Assembly: GCF_964355755.1 (NCBI RefSeq) | Contig: NC_092673.1 | Coordinates: forward strand, 10,981,001-11,045,000 | DNA from: Antedon mediterranea | Lineage: Eukaryota > Echinodermata > Crinoidea > Comatulida > Antedonidae | Length of the DNA stretch: 64,000 nt | Reading direction: 5' to 3' | Part shown: positions 45,613 to 57,608 of the stretch, piece by piece | How positions within the stretch are numbered: the stretch's first letter is position 1 | Layout of the letters: each line of letters starts with the position of its first letter | Notes under the pieces: model-generated | The model's database searches: none | What the model was told of the DNA's origin: nothing | The model's input: the letters and a program-made list of their open reading frames with translations, nothing else | Program-made: the position numbers and the translations under genes

Positions 45613-46570
45613 CCCACCACTGCGAACATCGATTTACCATGACGCGTGGTTGGGCTGCATGTCGCTGCCTAAACAGTAGAGCCCTAGCTTGTACTATAGT
45701 ACAACCTGTCGGCGTGCACGCCGTCTTCGCATCCGTCTGTACCGTATACATCAATGTTCATCTCATTTTGGTCATTTAGCCCATCGACATAAATCCGCAT
45801 TAGTGTGTTCATCATGTTGATAAACATTGCAACAAATTGTTGATACATTAAATACACCATAATTAAGGAATAACTTGATGAAATACTTCATCGTTATCGG
45901 AAAATGAATGTAAACAACGAATGGAATGATGGGATACAAAGGTTACAGGTTACTCATGCATGGATGACCACCTTATGGAATACTTCCAGCGAGTAATTAA
46001 AGTTACCCGGTTGTAAAATTTGTGATTTGTCCCTCGAACGGGAGTACCTCCCGCTGCGTAAGGCCGTGTGGTCACCGGTTACGCTACACGGTTAATTGAA
46101 CGGAGTGTCGCTCGAACGCACCCTAAGCCAGTTGCCAAAACACTAATAATTTCCTCATAAATACCACATAGAAAATCACCATAACCACTCATAAATGTTT
46201 ACAAAACAAACAAAAACAAACAAAAATCCACACAAATAGTAAATTACCCCCAAAGTATCACATCAAATATCCCACAAACAAAACATTTCAGTCCTGGTCA
46301 CCTTTGAGCCCTCTGTGTAATTGCACAAAAGTGATTTTAAAATTAAAATCATTTTTCAGAATGCATGATTAACCCAAATTATTTAAACTTATTCTGGAAG
46401 CCATTGCTGTTGCAGTATATAAATTCATGTACAAATTTGACGTAAAAGATGTGACGTCATCAAATGGCCAATTGAATAGAAAAATTAGGTTTTTTTTCTC
46501 TTTCGTCATAGATTATCACATTCAACATGTTTTAGTATATTGCGGCTCTTCAGAATTAAAGGTGACATAG

Positions 46571-47218
46571 ACCCCATTTACACTTACGATTTAGGCCGGC
46601 CCTGGGTCGGCAATTGATAAGTGTAAATACTCCAAAAAGTTAGGCCGGCCCTGGGCCGGACGCAGATCTGGGCCACCTCTCCAGGTAGGTTCAGGAGCGG
46701 CTTTTACGTTTGGGCCGGCTTACGCAGTGAACCGTGAACAACGTTTGACCTTTTTATGAGGTTGTTGTTATGACGATCCGACATTCTCAGTACATACCTT
46801 CCTCCTTTTCGGGCGACAATTTGTTTTCTTCATCATTTAGGCTATATAGTTAAATTTATTTTCAGACATCTTCTTTCAATAAAGTATTCCTCCGCTTGTT
46901 TCGCATATACATAAAATACAGCCATATTATATATAAAACAGTGGGGTTCATTTTGTTTTTAATGGGACAAAAAACAACAATACAGTATAAATATAAAACG
47001 GTCGGTTCGCGCGGAGAGTTGAATTAATTGACGATCGAGAGAGAAAAATGTAAACAAACTGTACTTCGTATCCCAGCATGCAATGGTACTTCCGATAAAA
47101 TTATTTACGACCAGTAATCTGTGTCGCTAGTGTAAACGCTCTGGGGCCGGCCTAAAAGGTAAATATTTGCAACCGGCCCAGGACCGGCCCTGGACCCAAA
47201 CGTAAGTGTAAATGGGGT
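46571..47218. mobile_element. Non-autonomous TIR element (648 bp)
   Basis: Perfect 18-bp inverted termini ACCCCATTTACACTTACG (46571-46588 and 47201-47218) are flanked by CATAG on both sides (46566-46570; 47219-47223), a 5-bp target duplication. Near both ends the element carries GGCCGG(C)CCTGGG motifs in opposite orientation. No ORF. The superfamily is not assigned. The uninterrupted site can be read from the relative at about 24755-24775. Confidence 0.8.
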
Positions 47219-47599
47219 CATAGATGTTTATAAGTTATTATGAAAGCTGCTGAAATGTAGATATCAATTCATATAAAAATTGTGCCCATCGGATGAAGTT
47301 ATAATATGATCAGTTGAAGTTAAAAAGTAGTTTTTTCATTTCTTTCGCCAAAGTTAAATACAAATTTTAAAAGAGCGCGCACAGCGCTTCTACAAGTTCA
47401 ATTTTCTTCAACATCTTATATCTTTTTGCTCAAATCATTATCTTCCGAAATTGTCATCTTCATGTTTGATTTGATTATGTCATCATACTAGAAAATTAGA
47501 ACATATGTGCCGTAATTTCACCTATGCTACACTGTATATAGATACCGGTATACAGTATATTGTATTCTATATATTATATATATATATGTGAACTTTATT

Positions 47600-47900
47600 T
47601 AATCAATTGTACATTTTTTATAATGGTAACCGTAATAAGGTATAATATTACAGTAGATTTTTACAAAAAAAAACAACAAAAAAAACAATGTCAATATTAA
47701 TTATAAAATATATACAATGATTATTTACAGTAATGATAATAATAAAAATTAATTGTTTATATTGACTATTATTGGAAACAGAAGTTGAATAATAAAATAC
47801 TGAAAAGAGGTTTACAATCAATGGAAAAGATAAAAACATATAATATTGTAAGTATTAAAAGTAGCAGATAGTGTTTAGGAAGATTACTGAATATTGGCAA
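47600..47900. other. AT-rich sequence with A-runs, no gene
   Basis: Many A/T runs; possibly the 3' UTR of the antisense LINE. Short ORFs here are low-complexity artefacts. Confidence 0.3.
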
Positions 47901-47929
47901 TGGCCTACAAATGAACATAGTTATAAGCA

Positions 47930-50230
47930 AAAGTTATATATTGATTGATTGAATCGGGCATCACTATAAGCAAAGCTTTAAAATGTGATGTCCTATGTAA
48001 CAATTAGAAATTGAAAAAAATAAATAAAAACAATAACAATAAGTAAATATATACGTAAAACAATAGAGACAATAATCATAAATGACAGTGGAATAAAAAA
48101 AAAATAATATTATATTATAATAACAATTTCAAAAATATGACCAGAATAGATCATTCATTATAAAAAAAAAAGAAATCGATAAAGATAAATATGTTGTTCA
48201 TAATACGTTGTGATTTTAGGTATTAGAATATTTGTTGAGGAGAATAGTATGAATTGTTTTTTTAAATAGACCTATACTCTTTATTTCTCTTACTGAGTTT
48301 TCAAGGCTATTCCATGTCTTGGCACCTCTATAGCATATACTCTGTTTTTGTTTTCTTTTTAGTACAGTGGTATAGTTTTTTTTATTCCTGGTATCATAAT
48401 TATGTGTTGATTTAATTGTTTGAAAGTAATAAGTGTCAAACGTAATTGGGAGCTGTTTATTATGAAATTGGAAGAGTAGTATTGCCATATGTTTTTCATA
48501 AAGATCGAATATATTTAATGTGTTGGTTTGTATAAATAGCGGTTGGGAAAGATGATGATAGTGGACTTTGCATATAATCCGTAGTGCTTTTTTCTGGAGG
48601 ATGTGAAGGCGGTTTAATTTACTTGGTCCGAAGGAGCCCCATACTACTATTGCATACGTTAAATGGGGAAGGATTATAGATTTATAAATTTGCAATAGAG
48701 TCATATATAATTTATTCAGAATTCCTATTACTGTATCTTTGAAACTTTGTTTGCAATGCCATCAATATGGGTACAAAAGGTAACTCCTAGGAATTTATTA
48801 TGGGTTCCTCTTCGAGTGTGGTGTTATTTACGTATAGTTGCATGTCTGTGAAATCTGTTAAATTCTAGCGCCCTCTAAAGATTATATATTTAGTTTTATT
48901 TGAATTAATTGAGAGTTTGTTAGCTCTAAACCAAGTGGTTAGTCGTTGTAATTCGCAGTTTAGTATATTACATGCAACTATGAGGTAATTATGTTTTAGG
49001 AATATGTTTGTGTCATCCGTAAATATAAAAAGTTCGACAATTTTGCTTAGACAAAATATGTCATTTATAAATAACAAAAATAGCAATGGACCAATGATAT
49101 CTCCCTGTGGAACACTAACTTTTACTTCTCTTGTTATTGATTTGTGTGATTCAATAGTAACATACTGAGTTCTGTGGTTTAGGTATTACTCCTGAACCAG
49201 TCTAACACAATACCACGTATGCCATAGCATTCCATTTTATTGATTAGTATTCTATGATCGATCGTATCGAAAGCTTTCGACAGATCTAGGAAAACACAGA
49301 TGATGAATGAGTTTATGCCATAGCATTCCATTTTATTGATTAGTATTCTATGATCGATCGTATCGAAAGCTTTCGACAGATCTAGGAAAACACAGATGAT
49401 GAATGAGTTGTTATCAAAATTGCTGATGTAATTTTTTTTTCTAGTTTGTGTAGTAGAGCATGTGCAGTTAAATGTTTTTGTCGGAATCCATATTGAGATT
49501 GATTTATTATGTTGTATTTATTAAGGTATGAAATGGTTTGGTCGTAGACAACTCTTTCGTATATTTTAGAAAGACATAGTAAGATTGATATGGGTCGATA
49601 ATTATTAAGGTTTTGCCTATCGCCACTTTTAAATACAGGTATAGTTTTGGCATATTTTAGTTCATCAGGGAATCGGCCAGTGGCGAGTGAAACGTTGATC
49701 AAGTGTGAAATAGGTTTTGTAAGGTAGACGGAATTGTACTTGATATAGTGAGCACTGATATCATCGTGACCTGGTGTTTTATCTGTTTCTAATTTATTAA
49801 TGTATGTCATTATTTCGTATTCTGTTGTGGGCCTGAAATACATAGAATTACCAGTCAAATATGATGTTGGATCAATGGCAGGGTTGTTATCGTGGTTAAT
49901 TTTGTCAGCTAATTGTTTCCCAATATTAATAAAGTAAGAATTAAATGCATCGGATTTTGTTTCTGGGTTAGTGTATGTCTCTGTCCCATGTTTGCAGTTT
50001 GAATTTGTTCTTCCTACCTAAAAGTTGATTAATGGCATTCCACGTTTCTTTCATATTGGTTTTATTTTATTCAAATTTATTAAAATAGTATTCTTTTTTT
50101 CGTTTTCTAATAATATTTGTAAGTACGTTTCTATAGTTTGTATATTTAACTTTATTTATGTTTGTCGGTCTACGTTTGTATTTGCTATATAATTTGTTTC
50201 TAGTAACAATTGACTTTCGAAAGATGAAAG
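47930..50230 (-). pseudogene. LINE D, antisense in the PIGK intron, 5'-truncated
   Basis: On the minus strand, from about 50230 down: linker; 49858-49382 with 'RFPDELKYAKTIPVFKSGDR', 'NYRPISIL' and 'QYGFR' (reverse transcriptase blocks 0-2a); the 'KAFDTIDH'-equivalent lies in the duplicated stretch 49220-49409; 49086-48865 has 'LFIFTDDTNIFL' (FADD changed to FTDD); 48704-48216 has 'LTYAIVVWGSFG' and 'ICYRGAKTWNSL'. The 3' end near 47940-47985 shows 'aaagctttgcttatagtgatg' and a (TGAT)/(TCAA) tail. Several frameshifts make it inactive. The layout resembles CR1/L2-like LINEs and LINE B at 14.96 kb. Confidence 0.8.
49220..49409. repeat. 96-bp tandem duplication within LINE D
   Basis: The stretch 'tgccatagcattcc...gatgaatgagtt' is present twice head-to-tail (49220-49315 and 49316-49409), covering the region encoding the first catalytic Asp block of the reverse transcriptase. 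Confidence 0.85.
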
Positions 50231-50416
50231 ATGAAAGATAGGCACAACTCAGCACTATATTAGTGTATACACATTAGGTCAAAGGATGGCATTTTGTGAT
50301 CGTATTTTAACATACGTGAATGTTTTTTTTTAAATTTAATGTCATTAGAATTATAAAAATGATCACTTAAACAAATTAAATTCTAGTTGTATATTGATAT
50401 TTTATTAATTTTTCAG

Positions 50417-50534
50417 ATATCATGAGCTGTTATTTATTGTCGACACATGCCAGGCTGCTTCAATGTATGAGTATTTCTATTCACCTAATTTGATAGGCAT
50501 CGGAAGTAGTCAAGTGGGTGAGGATTCCTTATCA
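50417..50534 (+). CDS. PIGK: PIGK exon (visible exon 3), catalytic Cys
   Basis: A 118-bp exon, acceptor 'tttttcag|A', donor 'TCA|gtaagt'. The first base completes the Arg codon begun at 41441-41442. The exon encodes 'YHELLFIVDTCQAASMYEYF' and 'SSQVGEDSLS'. The Cys in 'DTCQA' is the catalytic nucleophile of GPI transamidase. The intron separating it from the His exon is 8,974 bp and full of transposons. Ends in phase 0. Confidence 0.95.
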
Positions 50535-50964
50535 GTAAGTAATCGGTAATAAACAACTGTTTTCTGCGACCTAGAGTATAATTTAAGAAATTCAGTTCAA
50601 AATATATGTAGCACTCAAAATAAACACAATAAACTCTGAGGATCAATAATAATAACAATCACCGGATTACACAAAAGTCCAAGTTTTGAACTCAGTTTTC
50701 ATATCCATAAGTTAAACACTAACTACTCCATGACTAGTGAAAAACATTGCCTGTTTATAGTATGTATATGCTAAGGTCGTAATTTGTTTTACACGCAAAT
50801 GTATCGACATAAATATAGACAAAAGCATGTCGCCGTACAGTAAGAGAGGCTTGCTAACTGTACCAGGTTCATCTGGATTCAATACTAATAGATATACCAC
50901 TTTACTGTAGTATCACAAATCACCCTATACAATCATTTTTTAACCGTCTGGTTTATTTGTTTAG

Positions 50965-51075
50965 CATCATGTTGATCCTGCTATTGGTGTTTATGTAATT
51001 GACCGTTATACATATCATGCTTTAGAATTTTTGGAAGCTGTATCTTTTGGAAGTGCAAAAAAGCTGTCAACATTT
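50965..51075 (+). CDS. PIGK: PIGK exon (visible exon 4)
   Basis: A 111-bp exon (37 codons, phase 0 to phase 0), acceptor 'gtttag|CAT', donor 'TTT|gtaagt'. Encodes 'VDPAIGVYVIDRYTYHALEF' and then a less conserved tail, at the place where vertebrate PIGK is also variable. The next exon, which should carry the conserved 'CVSTPGHR'-type block, is not found up to 64000, so the following intron exceeds 12.9 kb unless the gene is broken. Confidence 0.92.
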
Positions 51076-51904
51076 GTAAGTAGTTTAAAATAACAATTCC
51101 TTCTTTAGATTTTCTGTAAATTTATGTATGGTGATTAAACATTATTCATGGCAATCAAAAGGTGTACCTAGAGGATAATTATTATTACATTACAGTTTAC
51201 AAGCAAGTTTCAGACCGTCAAATAAGTTTAGTGGTTATGGTTGAACTTTTCTTGTAAAAATGAATGAAAATACATACATATTGATTTTAAAATAAATGAT
51301 GAAGTTGTAAAGGAGTACATATTAACATTTTAATAACAAACGACACGTTGTGTTGTAGTTACTCTCAATGTTTATTTCTAAGACTATAATACATGTTTCG
51401 GAAATTAATCCATTTAAAATGATCCATTAAATATCCCAAGATAACCAAAAATTATCTAATATTTACACCTGGTATTTCTTGTTCGCCAGAACTTATATGA
51501 TCTATGTGTACAAAACATATCTTGTACATGATAAATACATTCGAGGTCCACATACCGTATTCACTACACCAGGAAACATTTAACTAGTTCTCCTGCATTA
51601 CTTTTGACTCTATTTCCTATACTTAATTTCCCTTATATGATATTATTTTTGTTTCAACTATTTCTCTTCAACTGTTAGGGCTAGGTTTGGTTTTAACAAA
51701 GTGAACCTAGTTCTTGGTCTTTTTAGGAACAATTCAGAAGGTTTTATACTAGTAGTTGTTTGAAAGGTGTTTCTATAGATTAGGTAATCAGAATATACAA
51801 ATTCTTCAAATTCACAAGAAGTCAGAAACTATATTTCTTCTGGCAAACCATGAGCTAAACAACCTTTTCAAAATATCAAGTGTTTTTACTGGGATTCATG
51901 TGAG
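51076..51904. other. PIGK intron, no recognisable element
   Basis: No coding, SINE, LINE or inverted-repeat signature recognised. Confidence 0.35.
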
Positions 51905-52198
51905 AACATGCGGAGCAGTGTGTTGGATTGGACTACTGATCATAGGTTCGAATCCAACTCTCGTAGCTTTGCCTGTATCCGTTGGCAAGATACTTCACTT
52001 ACATTTTGCCTCTCTCCACCTAGGTGTATAAATAGGTACCCGGTTTAGATCAAGACACAACTTTGCGCTGATTACTAGCTGCATTATGGGAGTATGTTGC
52101 CATATGTGTTTGATCCAAACAAAATGACTGGGATAATAATGTTCAGCGCTTAGAGGTTTCACAACATTAGGCGCTATATAAATGATTGATTGAAATAT
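51905..52198 (+). mobile_element. tRNA-derived SINE (family 2)
   Basis: The head has tRNA-like 'gtgtgttggattggactactgatc' arms and a perfect B box GGTTCGAATCC (51945-51955). The body has 'cctctctccacctaggtgtataaataggtacccgg', and the 3' part ends 'gcgctatataaatgattgattg', the tail shared with CR1/L2-like LINEs of deuterostomes. This suggests mobilisation by such a LINE. The 77-residue minus ORF is a shadow. Confidence 0.78.
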
Positions 52199-52199
52199 A

Positions 52200-52492
52200 T
52201 ATTTATACTGGGTAACCTCTTCAGTCAAAGACTGGTCTCCCAGAGGGCCCAGTTGGTGATCAGTGGCTGTGATGTAAATACACCGGGGTAACCCCCTACT
52301 CGTCTCGAAAGATGTACTACTGTAGGTTCTTTAAAGTGCACACGAGCTAGTTGTGTACACTGGACCTATGGTTTATAGTCCTTATCTGAGAAGACTCGTT
52401 CTACCACCAGAACCATGGAGTGAGTGAGCCTCAAACCCCTGCCGATGTAATTACGGTTCCACTGTCTTAACCACTCGGCCACTCACTCACTC
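52200..52492 (-). mobile_element. tRNA-derived SINE (family 1), minus copy
   Basis: Reverse complement of the copy at 14545-14832. On the minus strand the A box 'TGGCCGAGTGG' (at about 52471-52482) is intact and fits tRNA-Leu/Ser; the B box reads 'GGGTTTGAGGCTC', one base from consensus. It abuts the family 2 SINE tail-to-tail. Confidence 0.78.
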
Positions 52493-52599
52493 TATTTTCT
52501 GGTCATTCCAGGATATTATTATATTATATCCATTTCGAATAGCTATCAATCAAAATGAATAAGTACTGATAGAAGTAGTCTACGACTTGTGTGTCAGAT

Positions 52600-53900
52600 T
52601 TGTATGCTATTAATTTAGGAGAGAATATCTCAACTCAATAGGATAATTTGACCCCAACCAACAACATGGAATATGTGCCAAATTCGATATCCGGGGCGAA
52701 CATGCCCAAAATCGGGTTGAAGGTTAGAAATTTGTGTGTATTCTTCGACAACCACTTGTTCAGATTCACTTTTTGTGTCAAATTTTTCAGAAGATACATA
52801 TTTATATTCGGTCTAACACAACTATTAGCGAAAAAAATTACCAGAAATGCTGTTACTGACCTTTGACTTAAAAATGATAAAAAAAAACCATTTTGTGTTA
52901 AATAATTCTTTTAAATGTCAATGGAGAAACTGTATGGTATCAAATGAAAGCATATTTTACCGATCTGCTACAGTTCCCAACAAAAAGGAGTATAGTGAAA
53001 ATTTAATTTGGTTTATTTATAATATTATATAATTCTATACTGTATTTTCCAATTTTTTTAAATTAATTTTCAATACATATTGAATAATCTGTATGTACTA
53101 CTAGGTAGCATGTTTTATGGGTTTCATTTGATACCAAACAGTTATTTAAAACACTAGAATTAAATTTATAATTAACCAAAATATATTTACACTAACTGTA
53201 TAACACATTTTCTAAATAAGATTTATAATTTTAACTTTACAATTCAATTGGATAGCATTATTATTTGATTGGATTTCATTTGATATGTCACATAGTTCAT
53301 TAAAGCTAACAAATATTGATTTATTATACAAAATAAACCAAAATAAATTTACTCTACTAATTGCACTTAGGTACAGTATACAGTACTCATTTTTTCCAAA
53401 AATTAATCAAATATGCACATTTTTTTTAAAATATCATAATTAGATTTTCAATACAAGTTGGGTAGCAATGGATAGAATATAATATGGGCTTTTATTTAAT
53501 ACCAAATAGATCTTCTAAACACTTTAATTATTTAATCATTATAAATAAACCAAAATAAATGTACACTATTTAATATATTCATTTTTGTCAAAAATTAATA
53601 AAATATGCATATTTTTAATTTTTATTCATAATTACAGATTGTCAATGCAATTTCAAAATGGCACCCAAATTGCCCTATCTCTATAACCCTTTGGTCTATT
53701 AAAATGATATTGGTATCAAAATACTTGGAACATTAATAAGCCGGCAGTATGTAATTTTGTGTGATTGTTTGTTAAAAGCAAAATTCCAGCTGATTTAGTT
53801 TCTCTAAGTTAATGTCATAAAAAACAGATGTTGCCATTTTTCTAAAAAATCTTAAGGGTATCAAATCCAAGATGGCCACCAATACGTAAAATAACCAATA
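52600..53900 (+). repeat. Degenerate tandem-like repeat ('accaaaataaattta' / 'ttgataccaa')
   Basis: The pair of motifs recurs at roughly 150-210 bp steps (near 53178, 53337, 53548, and again at 55771 and 57025). The 'ttactgacctttgac' motif at about 52850 recurs at about 58494 and 58646. No ORF is convincing. Confidence 0.5.
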
Positions 53901-55106
53901 TATTTAACATATTGGACAAAGTAACACCCAATATGAATAATATTTTTGGGTAAAATTAATGTCATATATATAGTCTAGGACCTGGGTCAGATTTTTATGC
54001 ATGTAATTTAGGAGAGAATAGCTAGGTTCACATTAAAAAATTATCGTGAGTTTCATGGTGTTCTATGTGAACCTGCAGGAAGTCGTTAACATGATCTTGT
54101 TTATCACGTTAATTCCGGCTAACGTGCTCTCGGAGAGCTTGTTAATTATCATGATATATTAGACACTGTTAATGCAGAGACGAAATTCAACCAATCAGGG
54201 CTTGGTTATTTACTTCGTCATCGGCCACCCACCGGAAGAAGTCAACATTGTTGTTTTGATTTCTTTGACCGCCAGCTTCAACAAGTTGTTTTTGCTTTGA
54301 TAGTTAAATTGCTTAGGTATAACCCACTATATCGTTTCGGACATCAAGTTAGTTAGACGATTAAAGAATGAAATACCGAAATCGAAGTCGGGAGAACGAA
54401 CCAGAAATTAATGTGAAACAGCCAGGACTATTTCGAAAGCTAGACTAGACCGTCCAACCCACACTCAATCCACCACAAAGGCCATGCACGACCTTCAAAA
54501 CGGCTGACACTTCTGCTATTTGCATGCACACCGCAACTTGCCTTTATTTTGTAAACTATTAATTTTTACCACGAAATAGATAATAAAATATCGTTGTGAT
54601 GCATGTGTAGATGATTCAATTTATATACTTGACGGGGAACTGATTTTTTAAACAAAGCTAATTCCTAAATAGACATCGTAAATTTCTAGGCGGAATTTTT
54701 TTTTCCCCGATTGTCTCTGGCCCCGATCAAGTAAAACACGTACTGTATGTAAAACCTGTAAACGGTGGGGCAGGGCCTACAATACTAACTATTCTAAACC
54801 TATATATGCATATTAAATATTGAATTTCAGTAAATACATTAAAATTAAAGTACTGTAATTTAATAATAAAATATTTGATGTAGTACAGTTGTGGTGTGAT
54901 TTAATAGACCAATGTATCATGTGACGGGACACTAAAAAATACATATAGCCTGGTGAATAAATTCGTCCACGTTCAATCCGTCGTGCAAATAGAGAGTGTA
55001 TGGTGGAATGTTTGTTTGTGTTTATAAAAGTGATAGTGAGTGAAAGTGATTTATAAACACAATCACTTTTATAGTTAAAATCATGTGTTTTGAAACCTAA
55101 AGTTCT
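53901..55106. other. No recognisable gene
   Basis: Apart from a short hairpin with AGGTTCACAT / ATGTGAACCT arms near 54023-54075, nothing is recognised. Confidence 0.3.
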
Positions 55107-55490
55107 GCCAAATTAATAAATATTGATTTTGAACGTTCTTTATAACTGGCGAAATTGTAACAACTTCGGAAAGGTAAAGCTTGAGTAAGGTGAAATTACA
55201 GACGGGGCAAGTTTGTTTTCAAATTAATTCACGCTCGCTACTTAAGCCTACTTTTTGACATGACATATTTGAGGCAAAGATGCCATGGCTCATCCGCAAG
55301 AGAACCTGGACAACGCCTATTAGTTAATATTATTTGTTATCTTATAAGATAAGAAGTAGCGAGCGTGAATTAATTTGAAAACAAACTTGGCCCGTCTGTA
55401 ATTTCACCTCACTCAAGCTTACCTTTCCGAAGTTGTTACAATTTTGCTAGTTATAAAGAACGTTCAAAATCAATATTTATTAATTTTGGC
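55107..55490. repeat. Foldback inverted repeat, 137-bp arms
   Basis: Arm 1 (55107-55243) and arm 2 (55354-55490) are reverse complements with only a handful of differences, separated by a 110-bp loop. The outer edges are 'gccaaa' and 'tttggc'. No ORF and no clear target duplication. Confidence 0.85.
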
Positions 55491-55799
55491 CTGCTGGCTA
55501 GCTACTACATACGACATTTGTGTTTGGCTTTTCACGCATCGGTGCACCTCATTGCATACTTATATCACGATGTTAAATATAAAAAACGTGGCTAATATCT
55601 CAAATGTTATAGGATAATTTGATCTAGACTATACCCTCAGCCTAGGGTAGGTATAAAAAAAATACAACATAATTAATATCTGAAAGTGATAAAACCGTAA
55701 AAATTGGTTCAAAATGTTTGTTAAATTTACCAAGATCTTCCAAATACTTGAATTTTTTAATTTATATATAAACCAAAATAAATTTGCAAAGATTCTTGA
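55491..55799. other. No recognisable gene
   Basis: AT-rich; contains one copy of the 'accaaaataaattt' motif. A 78-residue minus ORF has no recognisable similarity. Confidence 0.3.
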
Positions 55800-57027
55800 A
55801 ACAATTAAAAAGTAATGGGGAAATTGATCAAGTAATTTATAAGAAAATGTATCCCAATGGTTCACAACCCGCTAGGATGTATGGCTTGCCTAAGATGCAC
55901 AAAACCCGTCCTCCCAATTCCACACCTAAATTTTGACCAATAGTTTCTTCTATTGGCGCTGTCAATTATAATCTGGCGAAATTTTTATGCGAATTACTTA
56001 TTCCGGTATTACCTAATCAATATGTGGCGACTGATTCATTCACATTTGTGAAGGAAATCCAACATGTTGACACTTTGCACAAATGTATGGTGTCATTTGA
56101 TGTTGTTAGTTTGTTCACGGACATCCCCCTGTTTGAATGCAATAACATTGCTGTTGACTATATCACTAATGATGTCAATTATAATATGAGCTTAAACAAA
56201 AGAGATTTACGCAAATTGTTTTTACTTGCTACGGAAAAAACCAATTTCATATTCAATGGTGATATTTATGATCAAATAGACGGTGTGTCAATGGGATCCC
56301 CACTTGCACCTGTTTTAGCCAATTTATTTATGGGTCATCATGAACTAACATGGTTAAAAAACTTTTCACAGGCTTCGGTCATGTTTTACCGTCGTTAGGT
56401 TGATGACATTTTTTGTTTATTCAATACAAAAGATGATGTACTTTCTTTGACTATATTAACGATCAGCACCCCAACATAAAGTTCACAATTGAATATGAGA
56501 TTGACCATTGTCTTCCATTTTTAGATATAATGTTAAACGATAATGGTTCTTCTGTCATAACTTCGGTCTTCAGAAAGCCTACCTTCACGGGTCTCCTCAC
56601 TAATTTTAACAGTTTCACTTCCTTTTCTTACAAAATTGGGCTTGTTCATACTTTGATTGACAGAGTTTACAAATTGAATAATTCCTGGTCTAGCTTTAAC
56701 AATGACATTTCAACTCTTAATACCATTTTAAGTAAAAACTGTTTTCCACTCAGTATAATTAATGACAATATTTACAGATATCTTAGTAATATTTTTTCTC
56801 CTTGCAATGTTGCGTCAGTTGAGTCGATTATTGAACAAAACAAGGTTCTTTATTTTAAATTTCCTTACTTACAGTTTGCCAAATGCGCACAACAAAGAAT
56901 CGACAAAATTACACGTAAATATTGCAAAGGTATTAATATTAAATTAGCTTTCAAATCATTCAAAATTTCAAACTTGTTTAGTCTTAAGGACCCGTCCCTG
57001 ATGTGTTCCGCTCTCGTTTTCATTTGA
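55800..57027 (+). pseudogene. Penelope-like retroelement reverse transcriptase, broken
   Basis: The frame from about 55800 reads 'RMYGLPKMHKT', then after a stop near 55936 'VSSIGAVNYNLAKFL', then 56024-56398 with 'CMVSFDVVSLFTDIP' (first catalytic Asp) and 'GVSMGSPLAPVLANLFM'. The active site reads stop-VDDIF: the Tyr/Phe codon of the catalytic box is a TAG at 56396-56398. After a frameshift the thumb region continues (56530-57027) with 'FLDIML' and 'VFRKPTFTG'. These blocks are typical of Penelope-like elements, not of LINEs. No GIY-YIG endonuclease is visible downstream. Confidence 0.85.
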
Positions 57028-57608
57028 TACCAAATAGTTACTACAAACACTTACAGTAAATTATTTAATATTATATAAATACACATTTTTGTGTAATTCA
57101 AAAGAAATGATTACTCAGAGCGGTGTCGTATCGGTTGGCCTGAGTGACCACTGCCTTATTTACTGTACTAGGAAAAAAATGAAACTTAAAAATAACAATC
57201 ATAATACTTTAAAGATCCGATCCCTTAAAAAATATAATGTGAACGATTATAAGTCAAAATTAAACGATGTAACTTGGAATGAAATTGAAATTATTCCTGA
57301 TGTTAATTTTGCCTGAAATTATTTTAAAGAAACATTGACTAATATTATTGACAAAGTTGCCCCTGTCAAAGAAGTAAGAATTAAACACAAAACAGAACCG
57401 AAATAAGGTCCAACGTGATATAAAAACCGCTAAGTCTAACTTCTATCTTAAAAAAATTAATGAAAACAGAAATAATCCTAAAAAGCTATGGAAATACCTT
57501 AAGGACATTGGCTATAGTACTATCTAAGAGGAAAGAATGTAATAATTATTTTTTAGATATTGATGGTAACGCATGTTTTGATAATTGTACTATATCTAAT
57601 TATTTTAA

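Larger units (their letters stand above)
44463..46123 (-). mobile_element. PIF/Harbinger DNA transposon (1661 bp)
   Basis: Perfect 14-bp terminal inverted repeats GGGTGCGTTCGAGC (44463-44476 and 46110-46123) are flanked by TAA. It contains a HARBI1-like transposase on the minus strand. I find no second (Myb/SANT-like) ORF usual in autonomous Harbingers, so it would depend on another copy even if the transposase were intact. It lies in the large PIGK intron. Confidence 0.88.
46310..50386 (+). mobile_element. Divergent Helitron-like unit, split by two later insertions
   Basis: 46310-46570, 47219-47600 and 50230-50386 align in order with unit 6 (23789-25653): shared blocks include 'attctggaagccattg', 'gttataagtta.tatgaaagctg', 'cctatgctacactgta' and 'aaaaatgatcac'. 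It ends in CTAG at 50383-50386; the hairpin is worn here. The gaps are the TIR element at 46571-47218 and the antisense LINE at about 47900-50230. Confidence 0.5.
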
